From contig UCCA01000001.1 of the NCBI GenBank assembly GCA_900470805.1, forward strand, positions 124,001-188,000: DNA of 64,000 nucleotides, in the 5' to 3' direction. Below, piece after piece: positions 38,120 through 46,500 of this stretch. A program made the translations under genes and the position numbers. Position 1 is the stretch's first letter, and each line of letters opens with the position of its first letter. A model generated the notes under the pieces. That model worked only from the letters and a program-made list of their open reading frames with translations, had not been told where the DNA came from and ran no database searches. This DNA comes from Hyphomicrobiales bacterium (GTDB lineage Bacteria > Pseudomonadota > Alphaproteobacteria > Rhizobiales > Rhizobiaceae).

Positions 38120-38887
38120 ATGACAGAACAATCCTCACGATTTGTCCGCATTCGCCGCGGCCTGACGCTGCCACTTCTCCTGCTCGTAGCATGGGAGGGC
38201 TCAAGCCGGTTCGGTCTCGTGGATGTCAGGTTCCTGCCACCGATCGAAGAGGTCGTGCTGACGGCGAAACGTGAGATCATCGACAATGAGCTCATCTGGC
38301 AGCTTGTTTCCAGCCTGCTGCGTAACATCGCGGGCTTTTTGATCGGTTCGGTATTCGGTGTCGTGGCCGGCACATTATTGTCCGTCAGCCGGCTCGCCGA
38401 TCGGCTCGCGATGCCCACCTTCAACGGACTTAAGCAGATTTCGTTGCTCGCCTGGATCCCGCTGATCTCTGTCTGGTTCGGCTTCGGCGAGCAGGCCAAG
38501 GTTGTCTTCGTTGCGCTTGCCGCGTTCATTCCGATTACGCTCAACACCTATGATGGAATCAAGGATGCGCCCAGAGATTTGTTGGAAGTCGCGCGCGCAC
38601 TTCGGTTTCGACCGTGGCAGACGATCATCAGAATTTATCTGCCCTCAGCCTTGCCATCGATCGCCACCGGGATCCACCTCGGCCTCATTTACTCTTGGCT
38701 CGCAACGGTTGGCGCCGAGTATTTTCTCGCGGTCGGACCCGGTATTGGTGGCTTGGTGATTGCCGGTCGCGAACGCTTCGACATGGCACTTGTCATGGTG
38801 GGTGTCTTTATCCTGGGCCTCATTGGCTTTCTTTTGAACCGCCTGGCGGGAGCAGCAGAGACCAAACTGCTGCGCTGGCGCGCCTGA
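38120..38887 (+). CDS. Sulfonate-type ABC transporter permease 2 (SsuC family)
   Basis: A 255-residue SsuC-type permease, shorter at the N-terminus than its neighbour. Markers: LLVAWEGSSRFGLVDVRFLP, SLLRNIAGFLIGSVFGVVAG, ISLLAWIPLISVWFGFGEQAK, APRDLLEVARALRFRPWQTI and LIYSWLATVGAEYFLAVGPG. Canonical SsuABC has one permease, so two distinct ones suggest a heterodimeric channel. It is the last gene of the plus-strand operon; no clear terminator follows. Confidence 0.92.
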   Translation: MTEQSSRFVRIRRGLTLPLLLLVAWEGSSRFGLVDVRFLPPIEEVVLTAKREIIDNELIWQLVSSLLRNIAGFLIGSVFGVVAGTLLSVSRLADRLAMPTFNGLKQISLLAWIPLISVWFGFGEQAKVVFVALAAFIPITLNTYDGIKDAPRDLLEVARALRFRPWQTIIRIYLPSALPSIATGIHLGLIYSWLATVGAEYFLAVGPGIGGLVIAGRERFDMALVMVGVFILGLIGFLLNRLAGAAETKLLRWRA

Positions 38888-39307
38888 GCGAAAATGTCCT
38901 GTTGCCGCGGTCTTCGGATTGGAGAGCGGTACCATTTGCGTTCGATGCATTCCGTCCTTTGTCGGTGGATCGTGATGCGGAGTTGAGACCTGGCTCATTA
39001 TTCTCGGCACCTTCGCACCAGGACCGGAACGAAACGGCGAACAGAAGGTGTATGGTAGGGCTCATGCCGTACTGTCGCCGTTTCGTCGGGGCCGATCATT
39101 GGGGGTCTGTCAAACAACGCTGCCCCGCCAAAGCCCCGCTTCAACGGCATCGCTTCGATATCAACCGGTGAGGTCCTTCTTGTCATCGGCCAGAGACTGC
39201 TCCGCAAGGGAGCAGCAGAAATAGGCAAGTTTCAGAGAGAAATGGGTGAGCGCTTCGTACGGTGTCGGCCTAGCTTCAGGTCACACCAAACGGAGAAATA
39301 ACGACCC
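38888..39307. other. Intergenic region between the sulfonate operon and SDR cluster
   Basis: About 420 bases. I see no convincing gene, no regulator and no strong hairpin. The last ~60 bases must carry the leader of the SDR gene, with GGAG 14 bases before its ATG. Confidence 0.35.
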
Positions 39308-40051
39308 ATGAAGATCGTCATAATCACGGGCAGCAGCCGCGGCCTTGGAGCAAGCGCCGCCATCGAGTGTGCTCGTGGCGGCTTGGGCGTCGTCGTGACC
39401 TACAACGGCAGCCCGGACAAGGCTGAAGAGGTCGTCAAGACGATTGCTCAAAGCGGCGGAAAGGCCGTGGCGGTGAAGCTCGACGTCTGTGACACAAGTT
39501 CTTTCCCGGCATTCCGCGACGCCGTTGCGGCAGAGCTGGAAGCCGTCTGGCGTCGCCGCGACTTCGACTATCTCGTCAACAACGCCGGATACGGCTTGTT
39601 CAACCCGATCGCCAGCGTAACCGAAGAGCAGTTCGACGGGCTGTTCAACGTCCATCTGAGGGGGCCGTTCTTCCTCACCCAGCTGCTGGCGCCGCTGATG
39701 GCCGATGGCGGCCACATCATCAACATCACCAGCGCCACCACCCGCGTGGCGACATCAGGCGTCGCGCCCTATGCTGCCTTCAAGGGGGGGCTCGAAGTCC
39801 TGACCCGTTACATGGCCAAGGAGTTCGGGGGGCGCGGCATCCGGGCGAACTCGATCGCCCCCGGTGCGATCCGCACGGAACTCGGCGGCGGGCTGAACGA
39901 CGAATTCGAGGCGATGCTTGCAGGCCAGACGGCACTCGGTCGCGTCGGCGAGCCGGATGATATCGGTGGCGTCGTCGCTAGTCTGCTGTCCAGCGACAAC
40001 CGCTGGATCAACGCCCAGAACATCGAAGTCGCCGGCGGCTACAACATCTGA
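39308..40051 (+). CDS. Short-chain dehydrogenase/reductase
   Basis: A 247-residue classical SDR close in style to FabG. IITGSSRGLGASAAIECARGG is the cofactor loop, with Arg after Ser suggesting NADPH; NNAGYGLFNPIASVTEEQF, catalytic Ser in INITSATTRV, and YAAFKGGLEVLTRYMAKEF with the YxxxK pair. The C-terminus (LLSSDNRWINAQNIEVAGGY) is the usual tetramer interface. It is first in a five-gene plus-strand cluster whose product is unknown. A run of seven G at 39784-39790 lies in the codons after the active-site Lys. Confidence 0.9.
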   Translation: MKIVIITGSSRGLGASAAIECARGGLGVVVTYNGSPDKAEEVVKTIAQSGGKAVAVKLDVCDTSSFPAFRDAVAAELEAVWRRRDFDYLVNNAGYGLFNPIASVTEEQFDGLFNVHLRGPFFLTQLLAPLMADGGHIINITSATTRVATSGVAPYAAFKGGLEVLTRYMAKEFGGRGIRANSIAPGAIRTELGGGLNDEFEAMLAGQTALGRVGEPDDIGGVVASLLSSDNRWINAQNIEVAGGYNI

Positions 40052-40065
40052 ACAAGGAGAGCGCC

Positions 40066-40461
40066 ATGCTCGACCACGTCTTTCTATCCGTCAGCGATAC
40101 CGGCCGATCCGTGGCCTTCTACGGCAAGGCGCTGGCCCCGCTCGGGATCGTCCACGTCCACGACTACGAGGGAAAGGATGGCCCTCCCGGTCATCCTGAC
40201 CTGAAGGGGTTTGGCGCAAAAGGTCGTGTCTTCTTCTGGCTGCGTGAAGGCGTGGTCGAAGGCCGCGCGGCTCATGTCGGCTTTGTCGCGAACGACGCCT
40301 CTCAGGTCGATGCCGCCTTCGCCGCGGCGATGGCTGCGGGCGCATCGCAAATCCATCCGCCCGGACCGCAGCTTCACTACGACCCTCGCTATTACGCTGC
40401 GCAGGTGCGCGACCCTGACGGCTACAGCCTCGAATTCGTCTACAAGGAATGGCAGCACTGA
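40066..40461 (+). CDS. VOC-superfamily (glyoxalase/bleomycin resistance-like) protein
   Basis: A 131-residue vicinal-oxygen-chelate fold protein. It begins MLDHVFLSVSDTGRSVAFYG with the metal-ligand His in LDHV, and ends RDPDGYSLEFVYKE with the metal-ligand Glu. The middle contains AHVGFVANDASQVDAAFAAA. Proteins of this fold include dioxygenases, isomerases, lyases and resistance proteins, so the specific reaction is open. It lies 14 bases after the SDR gene and 1 base before the next one. Confidence 0.88.
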   Translation: MLDHVFLSVSDTGRSVAFYGKALAPLGIVHVHDYEGKDGPPGHPDLKGFGAKGRVFFWLREGVVEGRAAHVGFVANDASQVDAAFAAAMAAGASQIHPPGPQLHYDPRYYAAQVRDPDGYSLEFVYKEWQH

Positions 40462-40462
40462 C

Positions 40463-41446
40463 ATGACAAAATTGATGATCTACGGCGCGACCGGCTATAC
40501 CGGTCGCATGGCGGCCGAACATGCGAAGGCGGCAGGCACGCCGATCGTTCTCGCCGGCCGCAGCGAAGCGAACCTCGCGACGCTTGCTGCCAAACTCGGC
40601 GTGGAATATCGAGTATTCGGTCTCGACGAGGACGCGGCGGTCGATCGCGGGATCGCCGGCATCGCCGTACTCCTGAACTGTGCCGGTCCGTTCATGCGCA
40701 CCGCCGATGCCCTGATCAAGGCGTCGATCCGCAACGGCGTGCACTACCTCGACACTGCGGCCGAACTCGACAGCTACCGCTTGGCCGAAGCCCTCGACGA
40801 CCAGACCAAGGCTGCGGGCGTCATGTTGATGCCGGGTGGTGGCGGCAGCGTTGCCATGCTTGGCAGCCTCGCCGGACATGGTGTTGAGCGCGTCCCCAAT
40901 CCCCGCAAGATCAGGATCGTGCTGCATGTCGCCGGCGGCCTCTCGCGGGGTTCGGCGATCAGCGCCATGGAGAATGTCACGGTCGAGACCTTGGCACGTG
41001 TGGACGGCGCGCTTGTCGCCAGTCCCTCCGATGGAATCGAGACGTTCGATTTCGGCAAAGGGGCCGTGGACTGCTTCCGGGTGACGCTGCCCGACCTCAT
41101 CACGATCTGGCGCGCAACGGGTGTTCCCGATATCGAGACTTTCGTGCATGTCACCGGCGACGGATTTCCGCAGGGCGACCTCTCGCTGCTACCGGACGGG
41201 CCAAGTGAACAGGAGCGGCTGGCGAACCGCTACCAAGCACTGGTCGAGGTCACGGACGATCAAGGGCAGGTCGTCCGCTCTCTCCTCGACACCGTCAACG
41301 GCTACACCTTCACGGCGATGGCTGTGGCCGAAGCCGGGCGCCGCGTTTTGGCCGGCGAGATGCGCCCCGGTTTTCAGACCCCGGCTGGCCTGTTCGGAAA
41401 CGGTTTCGCACAAACCATCGCCGACACCACGATTATCGATCTCTAG
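40463..41446 (+). CDS. Saccharopine-dehydrogenase-like NAD(P)-binding reductase
   Basis: A 327-residue protein with an N-terminal Rossmann motif MIYGATGYTGRMAAEHAKAAG, followed by LAGRSEANLATLAAKL and LNCAGPFMRTADALIKA, as in saccharopine-dehydrogenase-like and trans-acting enoyl reductases. The middle has YLDTAAELDSYRLAEAL and MLMPGGGGSVAMLGSLAG; the C-terminal third is less recognisable. The ATG at 40463 follows the VOC stop directly; an earlier ATG lies inside the VOC gene in another frame. Probable role: reduction of a small carbonyl or enoyl compound with the cluster SDR. Confidence 0.85.
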   Translation: MTKLMIYGATGYTGRMAAEHAKAAGTPIVLAGRSEANLATLAAKLGVEYRVFGLDEDAAVDRGIAGIAVLLNCAGPFMRTADALIKASIRNGVHYLDTAAELDSYRLAEALDDQTKAAGVMLMPGGGGSVAMLGSLAGHGVERVPNPRKIRIVLHVAGGLSRGSAISAMENVTVETLARVDGALVASPSDGIETFDFGKGAVDCFRVTLPDLITIWRATGVPDIETFVHVTGDGFPQGDLSLLPDGPSEQERLANRYQALVEVTDDQGQVVRSLLDTVNGYTFTAMAVAEAGRRVLAGEMRPGFQTPAGLFGNGFAQTIADTTIIDL

Positions 41447-41456
41447 GGAAATCGTC

Positions 41457-41783
41457 ATGCAGACGATCGTCGAATCCTTCATCCGCACTGCCAACGCCTT
41501 CGACGTCGATGGCGCGCTGTCCCTGTTCGCGCCGGATGCCGTCATCGACGACGTTTCGGTGGGCGACGCCTTCGTCGGTCGGGATGGTGTTCGCGACTAC
41601 CTCGAACAGTTCTTCGTTGGCTATCACACGAGGAGCAAGCTTCTGTCGATTGAAGGGCCTGACGCCTTCCGCGCCACCGTGCGTCTCGATTTCACCGGCG
41701 ATTTCGGTCACGAGGTCGGCATCCTCAAGATCGTCGTCAACGCGGAGGGCTTGATCGAACGTATCGACGCCGACCTCGAATGA
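41457..41783 (+). CDS. SnoaL-like/NTF2-fold protein 1
   Basis: A 108-residue cone-fold protein of the SnoaL/NTF2 superfamily: IRTANAFDVDGALSLFAPDA, DAFVGRDGVRDYLEQFFVGY and LDFTGDFGHEVGILKIVVN. SnoaL proteins are cyclases, isomerases, dehydratases or binding proteins. The ATG at 41457 has a weak GGGAA upstream. It is 10 bases after the reductase gene, in the same transcript. Confidence 0.82.
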   Translation: MQTIVESFIRTANAFDVDGALSLFAPDAVIDDVSVGDAFVGRDGVRDYLEQFFVGYHTRSKLLSIEGPDAFRATVRLDFTGDFGHEVGILKIVVNAEGLIERIDADLE

Positions 41784-41871
41784 AGAACTAGCAAACACAG
41801 CCGCCCAACGGGCACTGATGCCGGTAAAGGCGTGCAGTCCGCATGCCTTCGGTATGACGAGGAACCTTATC

Positions 41872-42342
41872 ATGACCAAATCACTCACCTCAGCACAGGA
41901 CGCAGCCGACAGGCTCGCCGTCGTCGAAGCCCTCTATCGCTTCACCGCCGGGATCGATCTTCGCGACACGGATCTTCTGTCCTCCTCTTTGGCAGAGAAC
42001 GCGGTATCCGACTTCCGCCCCGCCGCCGCGAAGGCAGGGTTCGAGTATCCTGTTATCGAGGGCCGGGAGGCCATCGTTTCCGCACTCACAACCTCGCTCG
42101 GCACGCTCGACACGACCCATTCCGTCAGCAATCCTCGCGTGACGATCGACGGAGACATGGCGCGCATGGATGCCCTTGTCGAAGCCCAGCACGTTCCCCG
42201 CAGCGATCCAGCGCGTCACTATCTGATGAAGAACCGCTACGACGTCGTATTGGCGAGAGACGGCGACGTCTGGGTCATCACGCGCAACACCGTTGACAAT
42301 GTCTGGCGGTCGGGCGATCCGGCTGTTCTCTCCGTCGTGTAG
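41872..42342 (+). CDS. SnoaL-like/NTF2-fold protein 2
   Basis: A 156-residue SnoaL_4-type protein: DRLAVVEALYRFTAGIDLRD is the typical first helix, with LAENAVSDFRPAA, TTHSVSNPRVTIDGDMARMD and a terminal VWVITRNTVDNVWRSGDPAV. The ATG at 41872 has GAGGAA eight bases upstream; an earlier ATG at 41854 is possible. It has low similarity to the preceding SnoaL-like protein. A hairpin follows at 42369, probably ending the cluster. Confidence 0.82.
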   Translation: MTKSLTSAQDAADRLAVVEALYRFTAGIDLRDTDLLSSSLAENAVSDFRPAAAKAGFEYPVIEGREAIVSALTTSLGTLDTTHSVSNPRVTIDGDMARMDALVEAQHVPRSDPARHYLMKNRYDVVLARDGDVWVITRNTVDNVWRSGDPAVLSVV

Positions 42343-42368
42343 AGGGCCAGGACAAAGGCGTTGAGTGG

Positions 42369-42390
42369 CGGCGGCACAAACGTGCCGCCG
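42369..42390 (+). terminator. Hairpin after the SDR-SnoaL cluster
   Basis: CGGCGGCAC and GTGCCGCCG make a perfect 9-base stem with a 4-base AAAC loop, 27 bases after the SnoaL-like stop. A T-run is lacking (TCCCGATT follows), so it is a terminator by position and stem strength only. Confidence 0.55.
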
Positions 42391-42742
42391 TCCCGATTGT
42401 CAAACTCGTGCCCTGAAGGCCGTCGGCGAGGATTTCGGCGCGAGCCGGTCAGTATGGGGAGGGCGTCGCTGGCGAACGGAGGCAACGCCGTTCGAATGAA
42501 AACGATCGCGACTTCATCCTGTGGTCGCGAAGGTCGTCGATGTATTCCCTACGTCATCAGGTGGGCTATACGGGCGATCACCGTGGCTATCCGCTCCTTC
42601 TCGGCGACGATCACGCCGTCGCGCCGATTCCCTGTCTGTTGGACATCACGCGTTCCTGTGGCGATCGTTCAGTTATCAGCTAAATGCTCACCCACTCGTC
42701 GGCGCTTGGCGCCCGGGTCACTCGATCCCGAGAAATCCCTCA
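42391..42742 (+). other. Region of unclear origin; possible tyrosine-recombinase relic
   Basis: About 350 bases with no intact gene, abutting the truncated enolase gene. In frame from 42540 it encodes HQVGYTGDHRGYPLLLGDDH and then ITRSCGDRS before a stop at 42681, while the next frame continues with SFSYQLNAHPLV. This is reminiscent of the N-terminal core-binding part of phage-type integrases with a frameshift. That reading is tentative and comes from pattern memory only. Confidence 0.25.
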
Positions 42743-43675
42743 AAATTGGCATTTGACAAACGTTCGCTGCTTATCGGCGAAAACCCGCTGGAAACGAGCC
42801 GCCTTTGGGCCAAGATGCATCGCGCAACGATCTACTACGGCCGAACCGGCGCGGTCATCCAGGCCATAGCCGGCATCGACATCGCGCTCTGGGACATTAA
42901 GGGTAAGGCGCTTGGTCGGCCGATCGTCGAACTGCTGGGCGGCGCCTTGCGCGACCGGATGCGGGTCTACTCCTCGAACATGTTCCAGTTCAGCGTCGAG
43001 GACACTGTTGCCAGCGCCAAGCATGCCGTTGACACCGGCCACACGGGCGTCAAGTTCGGCTGGGAGCCCTTCGGCAACGATGAGGCCATGGATCTGAGAT
43101 ATGTCGACGCCATTCACTCGGCAATCGGCGATGACGTCGATTTCATGCTCGATGTCGGTCTTGCATGGGATGCGAAAACGACGATCCGCCGGGCGCAGCT
43201 GTTTGAACCCTACCGCTTGTTCTGGATCGAGGAACCGCTTCATCCGGACGACTACGCCGGTTACGGCAAGGTATCCAGAGCCTGCTCCCAGCATATTGCC
43301 GCCGGCGAGGAGGAGTGCACGGTGGTCGGCTTCGAACGACTGATCGACGAAGGCCAGATCGATATCGTCCAGATCGATGTGACGCGCACGGGCTTTACGC
43401 AGGCGATCCAGATCGCCCGGTACGCCAAGAGCCGTGGCCGCAAGGTCTGCAATCACAACTTCACGACCGATATCAATACCGCGGCATCGCTCCATTTCCT
43501 CTGCGCGATCGAAAACGCGTTGGTCATGGAGTATTGCGTGGAACCCGGCGAAATTAGCCGTCCGCTGGCAAAAAGCCCGGTACGGATCGAGGACGGCTAC
43601 GCGTTTCTGCCGACAGAGCCTGGTCTCGGCGTCGAGCCGCGGATGGAGATCATCGAAAAATTCCTGGTCGCCTGA
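42743..43675 (+). pseudogene. 5'-truncated enolase-superfamily (mandelate racemase/muconate lactonizing) gene
   Basis: From about 42743 the translation is a good enolase-superfamily protein: RSLLIGENPLETSRLWAKMH, IAGIDIALWDIKGKALGRPI, HTGVKFGWEPFGND, metal ligands in MLDVGLAWD, WIEEPLHPDDYAG and AAGEEECT, a His-containing VCNHNFTTDIN, and the C-terminal LGVEPRMEIIEKF. The N-terminal capping domain of roughly 85 residues is missing and replaced by unrelated sequence with no start that restores it, so I call it truncated by rearrangement. The barrel itself is intact. An ATG at 42521 would give a 384-residue fusion with a nonsense N-terminus. Confidence 0.75.
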
Positions 43676-43697
43676 CGCGTAAGCGGGATATCAAAAC

Positions 43698-43728
43698 GGT
43701 GCTGGCGCATCCCCTCATCGCCAGCACC
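43698..43728 (+). terminator. Hairpin after the truncated enolase gene
   Basis: GGTGCTGGCG and CGCCAGCACC form a perfect 10-base stem with an 11-base loop, 22 bases after the stop, followed by only TTC. It probably was the terminator of the original intact gene. Confidence 0.6.
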
Positions 43729-43838
43729 TTCAGGGAGACACCGAAGCCAGAGCAATTTGCGTTGGTATAAAACTGTCTCGAAAGCAGTTTCCGTGTTCTC
43801 GATGTATCTTGCCTTGGCTGGGGATCGTCTCTGTATTG

Positions 43839-44186
43839 CTATGGCCGTCGATTGCGGCCCGAAACCTGTTTCGAGTCCTTCGCGGCGTCCGAAAATCCTG
43901 GAGGCTTACTCTTTATCCATGCAACGAATTTCTGCATCGCCGGGTCTTCGAGCAGTGCGGAGATTGTAGAGAATGTCTTTGCCAGCTGCCCGTCGGTGAA
44001 GATCGCATGTATCTGGCGATGACAAACGCGGTGCAGGGGCACAGTGATCTTCCCGCCTTTGCTCTTCGGGACGAGGTGGTGATCCTCTTTCTGGTCGTCC
44101 GGGATCACGCGCTCGCATATGAGGCAGAGCGTCGGCTCTGGTTCCATGTGCCATGATGACACCTCGTCTCGGTTCTTGCGTGCCAT
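43839..44186 (-). CDS. HNH-motif protein (putative HNH endonuclease family)
   Basis: A 115-residue protein with a compact HNH signature: CLICERVIPDDQKEDHHLVP gives a Cys pair, then the His-His, then KGGKITVPLHRVCHRQIHAIF with Cys and two His residues. The C-terminal half (FSTISALLEDPAMQKFVAWI) is helical with a basic end. The ATG at 44186 has GAGG nine bases upstream. It is a stand-alone gene in a disrupted region. Small HNH proteins like this occur widely in Rhizobiales; a nuclease activity is likely but the target is unknown. Confidence 0.75.
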   Translation of the reverse strand: MARKNRDEVSSWHMEPEPTLCLICERVIPDDQKEDHHLVPKSKGGKITVPLHRVCHRQIHAIFTDGQLAKTFSTISALLEDPAMQKFVAWIKSKPPGFSDAAKDSKQVSGRNRRP

Positions 44187-44734
44187 CAGTCCTCGATCGA
44201 ATTTGCAGTCTGGTTCTCGCTTGGAGTGGAACTGCTGCAGACGCCAGCGTGTCCAATGCGGATATCGGTTTCATCGGCCGGGATCAGCCGAGAGTCAATG
44301 CGTGTACTGCCCTGGCGCGCCAGCTGGTGTTCAGGCCGTTTGGAGCTCGGTCTGAAAGGTCGGTTTCGCCGCGCGTTGTGGCGGCAGATTGGCTTGGGCG
44401 GAATATTGCATACCCGTGGCCGATGTCTCCCGGCCTGATCGCGGCGGCTATTGGCGGGCCTTATCTCCTGGGGATGCTGGCCAGAAGATGAGCACTCGAC
44501 CCGAGCGGAAGGTCGAAGCCGTCACGTCAGTTTTCAAGGAACGACCATCCACAAATAGGTGATAGATACTCAAACGATCGAGATGTCTGTCTCTCCGACA
44601 GCGATTGTTGAATTTCGTTTTTGGATCGCTGCAATGCTCTCGGGGGGAAACGTCAAGCCATTCGTGACGATAGCCTGGCAAAGTGCTCCGGGGAGTTGGC
44701 GCAGCGTACCCTTCCTCTCGATCTCATGGAACGG
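44187..44734. other. Disrupted region with FecCD remnant
   Basis: About 550 bases between the HNH gene and the sugar ABC operon. It contains the permease remnant at 44255-44491. After that, an ATG overlapping the remnant stop opens only a 24-codon frame, as if a downstream operon gene had been lost. The rest (44570-44734) shows only a weak CTGTC/GACAG hairpin. Confidence 0.4.
44255..44491 (+). pseudogene. FecCD-type ABC permease, eroded C-terminal remnant
   Basis: The frame ending at 44491 encodes RVVAADWLGRNIAYPW followed by PGLIAAAIGGPYLLGMLARR, matching the C-terminal end of FecCD iron/cobalamin permeases (AD-LGR ... PVGIVTALIGGPFFLWLLRR). About 35 residues upstream, ADIGFIG recalls the conserved GxIGFIGLV block, but the sequence between them is scrambled by probable frameshifts. 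The rest of the roughly 330-residue permease is absent. It is unrelated in position to the intact FecCD pair at 13865-15945. Confidence 0.55.
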
Positions 44735-45607
44735 TCAGCCTTTCATGCCGCCTTCAGCTAGGCCTGATGTAAGCCGACCTTGCGTCAGGATATAAAGCAG
44801 GATCGAAAAGGCTGTCAGCAGCACGGAGCCGGCGAGGAGCATCCCCCAGGAATAGATGCTGTCTTGGCCGATCCAGGTGGACAGACCGAGCGGCAGCGTC
44901 TTGTTGCGCTCCGACGACGTAAGGATGAGAGCGAAAAGGAATTCGTTCCAGGCGTTGTTGAAACTGAACACGCCGACCGAGATCAATCCCGGGAGCGCGA
45001 GCGGCAGAGTTACCTTCCTGAAAGCCTTGAAGCGCGTGCAACCGTCGAGCATCGCGCTTTCCTCGAAGGATGTCGGGATCGATCGAAAATACGAGCGCAT
45101 GAACCAAAGGGCAAAAGGCAGCGTGAATGCGGTATTGGCCGCGATGAGGCTGACAAGCGTATCCTGCAACCCGACCAGTGACACAAGCATGTATACCGGG
45201 ATCACCACGAGCGTCTCCGGCAACATGTAGCAGAGCAGGGATATGCCTGCGATGGCAGCCAAGCCGACGAACCGGAAGCGGTTGAGCGTGTATCCTCCCA
45301 ATGCTCCGAGCGTCAGCGACAGGAATGTCGTTGCGGATGCAACGATGAGACTGTTGACAAAGTAGCGCGCAAACCCGGTCTGCGTGAAAATATCCGTGTA
45401 GTTTCTGAAGGTGATTGTCACCGGAAGAAAATCGGGTGGTGCTTGGTAGAGTTCCGCCGGCTCTTTCAGGGAGCAGAGGATCATCCACAGTAGTGGGAAG
45501 CCCATGATGGTGATTGATGTGAAGGCGAGCAGATAAACCAATATCTTGCTCGTCACCGCGTGAAACTGCACGGGATTTGAGGGCAGAAGACGGCCGCTGG
45601 GTGTCAT
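44735..45607 (-). CDS. Sugar ABC transporter permease (MalG family)
   Basis: A 290-residue permease with six hydrophobic helices. Typical blocks: MGFPLLWMILCSLKEPAELY, FARYFVNSLIVASATTFLSL, LGGYTLNRFRF, and the EAA loop SFEESAMLDGCTRFKAFRKV followed by LPLALPGLISVGVFSFNNAWNEFLFA in two runs. The terminal GLAEGGMKG is the usual MalG tail. It overlaps the MalF-type gene by 4 bases and is last in the minus-strand operon. Confidence 0.93.
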   Translation of the reverse strand: MTPSGRLLPSNPVQFHAVTSKILVYLLAFTSITIMGFPLLWMILCSLKEPAELYQAPPDFLPVTITFRNYTDIFTQTGFARYFVNSLIVASATTFLSLTLGALGGYTLNRFRFVGLAAIAGISLLCYMLPETLVVIPVYMLVSLVGLQDTLVSLIAANTAFTLPFALWFMRSYFRSIPTSFEESAMLDGCTRFKAFRKVTLPLALPGLISVGVFSFNNAWNEFLFALILTSSERNKTLPLGLSTWIGQDSIYSWGMLLAGSVLLTAFSILLYILTQGRLTSGLAEGGMKG

Positions 45608-46500
45608 TGGCGTTTCTCCGACCAGCGCATGAGAAGCAGATAGATGGCAAGGAAGACGAGGATAATGCCGAGCATGATAAGCGCTATCGCAGCCGCCCCG
45701 CCAACGTCGAATTCCTGAAAGCCTTTAACGTAGATCAGGATCGGTAATGTCGTCGTCGCGTCCACTGGTCCCCCGCCGGTCAGGAGATAGATCAGGTCAA
45801 ACTTGTGGAACGACCAGATCGTTCGAAGCAGTGCGGTGAGTATGAAGACCGGAAGGATATATGGAACGGTGATGCGCATGAACCGCTGGATGGCGTTGGC
45901 GCCGTCAAGCTTTGCCGCCTCATACTGTTCGGTGGGGATCGACTGCAGGATGCCGAGGATCGCGAGGACGACGAATGGCGCGAACTTCCATGTGCCGATC
46001 AGGATAACGGAAAACATCGCCAAGCGCGGGCTTGTCAACCACTGAACAGGCTTTTCGACCAGACCGACGCCGATCAGAAGGCTGTTGGCTATCCCGACGA
46101 TATCGTCGAACATGTAGCGCCATACGAGGACCGCGACGACGGTCGGCATGAGGAATGGCGCCAACACGACGGCCCGGACCAGCCCGCGGAAGCGAAAACT
46201 TTGATGCAGAAGCAGGGCGAGCCCGGTGCCGATAAGCATTTCCAAGCCGACGTTTCCAAACACCCAGATGAAGGTGTTGATCAGCGCCGAATAGAAATCC
46301 GGATTGCCCAGCACCGCGCGAAAGTTTGCAAGGCCGGCGAATTCTCCGGTGAAACGCCCTAGCGTCACGTCTTGTACACTGAGGGCGAATATCGCGAGCG
46401 TCGGCACGGCTATGAGCAGCAGAATGAGCGCGACGGATGGCAGCAGTGTGAGATACGCGAACGTGCGGTCGCCTCGCTGAACTGCTGTGACTTCAGACAT
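45604..46500 (-). CDS. Sugar ABC transporter permease (MalF family)
   Basis: A 298-residue permease: YLTLLPSVALILLLIAVPTL as first helix, GLANFRAVLGNPDFYSALIN, LLHQSFRFRGLVRAVVLAPF, and the EAA-type loop YEAAKLDGANAIQRFMRITVPYI preceded by LGILQSIP. It pairs with the MalG-type subunit. The start overlaps the ATPase stop by 8 bases. Confidence 0.93.
   Translation of the reverse strand: MSEVTAVQRGDRTFAYLTLLPSVALILLLIAVPTLAIFALSVQDVTLGRFTGEFAGLANFRAVLGNPDFYSALINTFIWVFGNVGLEMLIGTGLALLLHQSFRFRGLVRAVVLAPFLMPTVVAVLVWRYMFDDIVGIANSLLIGVGLVEKPVQWLTSPRLAMFSVILIGTWKFAPFVVLAILGILQSIPTEQYEAAKLDGANAIQRFMRITVPYILPVFILTALLRTIWSFHKFDLIYLLTGGGPVDATTTLPILIYVKGFQEFDVGGAAAIALIMLGIILVFLAIYLLLMRWSEKRQ

Noticed and set aside
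40211..40462. Extended N-terminus for the saccharopine-reductase-like protein
   Set aside because: The extra residues lie in another frame of the VOC gene, and the Rossmann motif begins right at the ATG at 40463.
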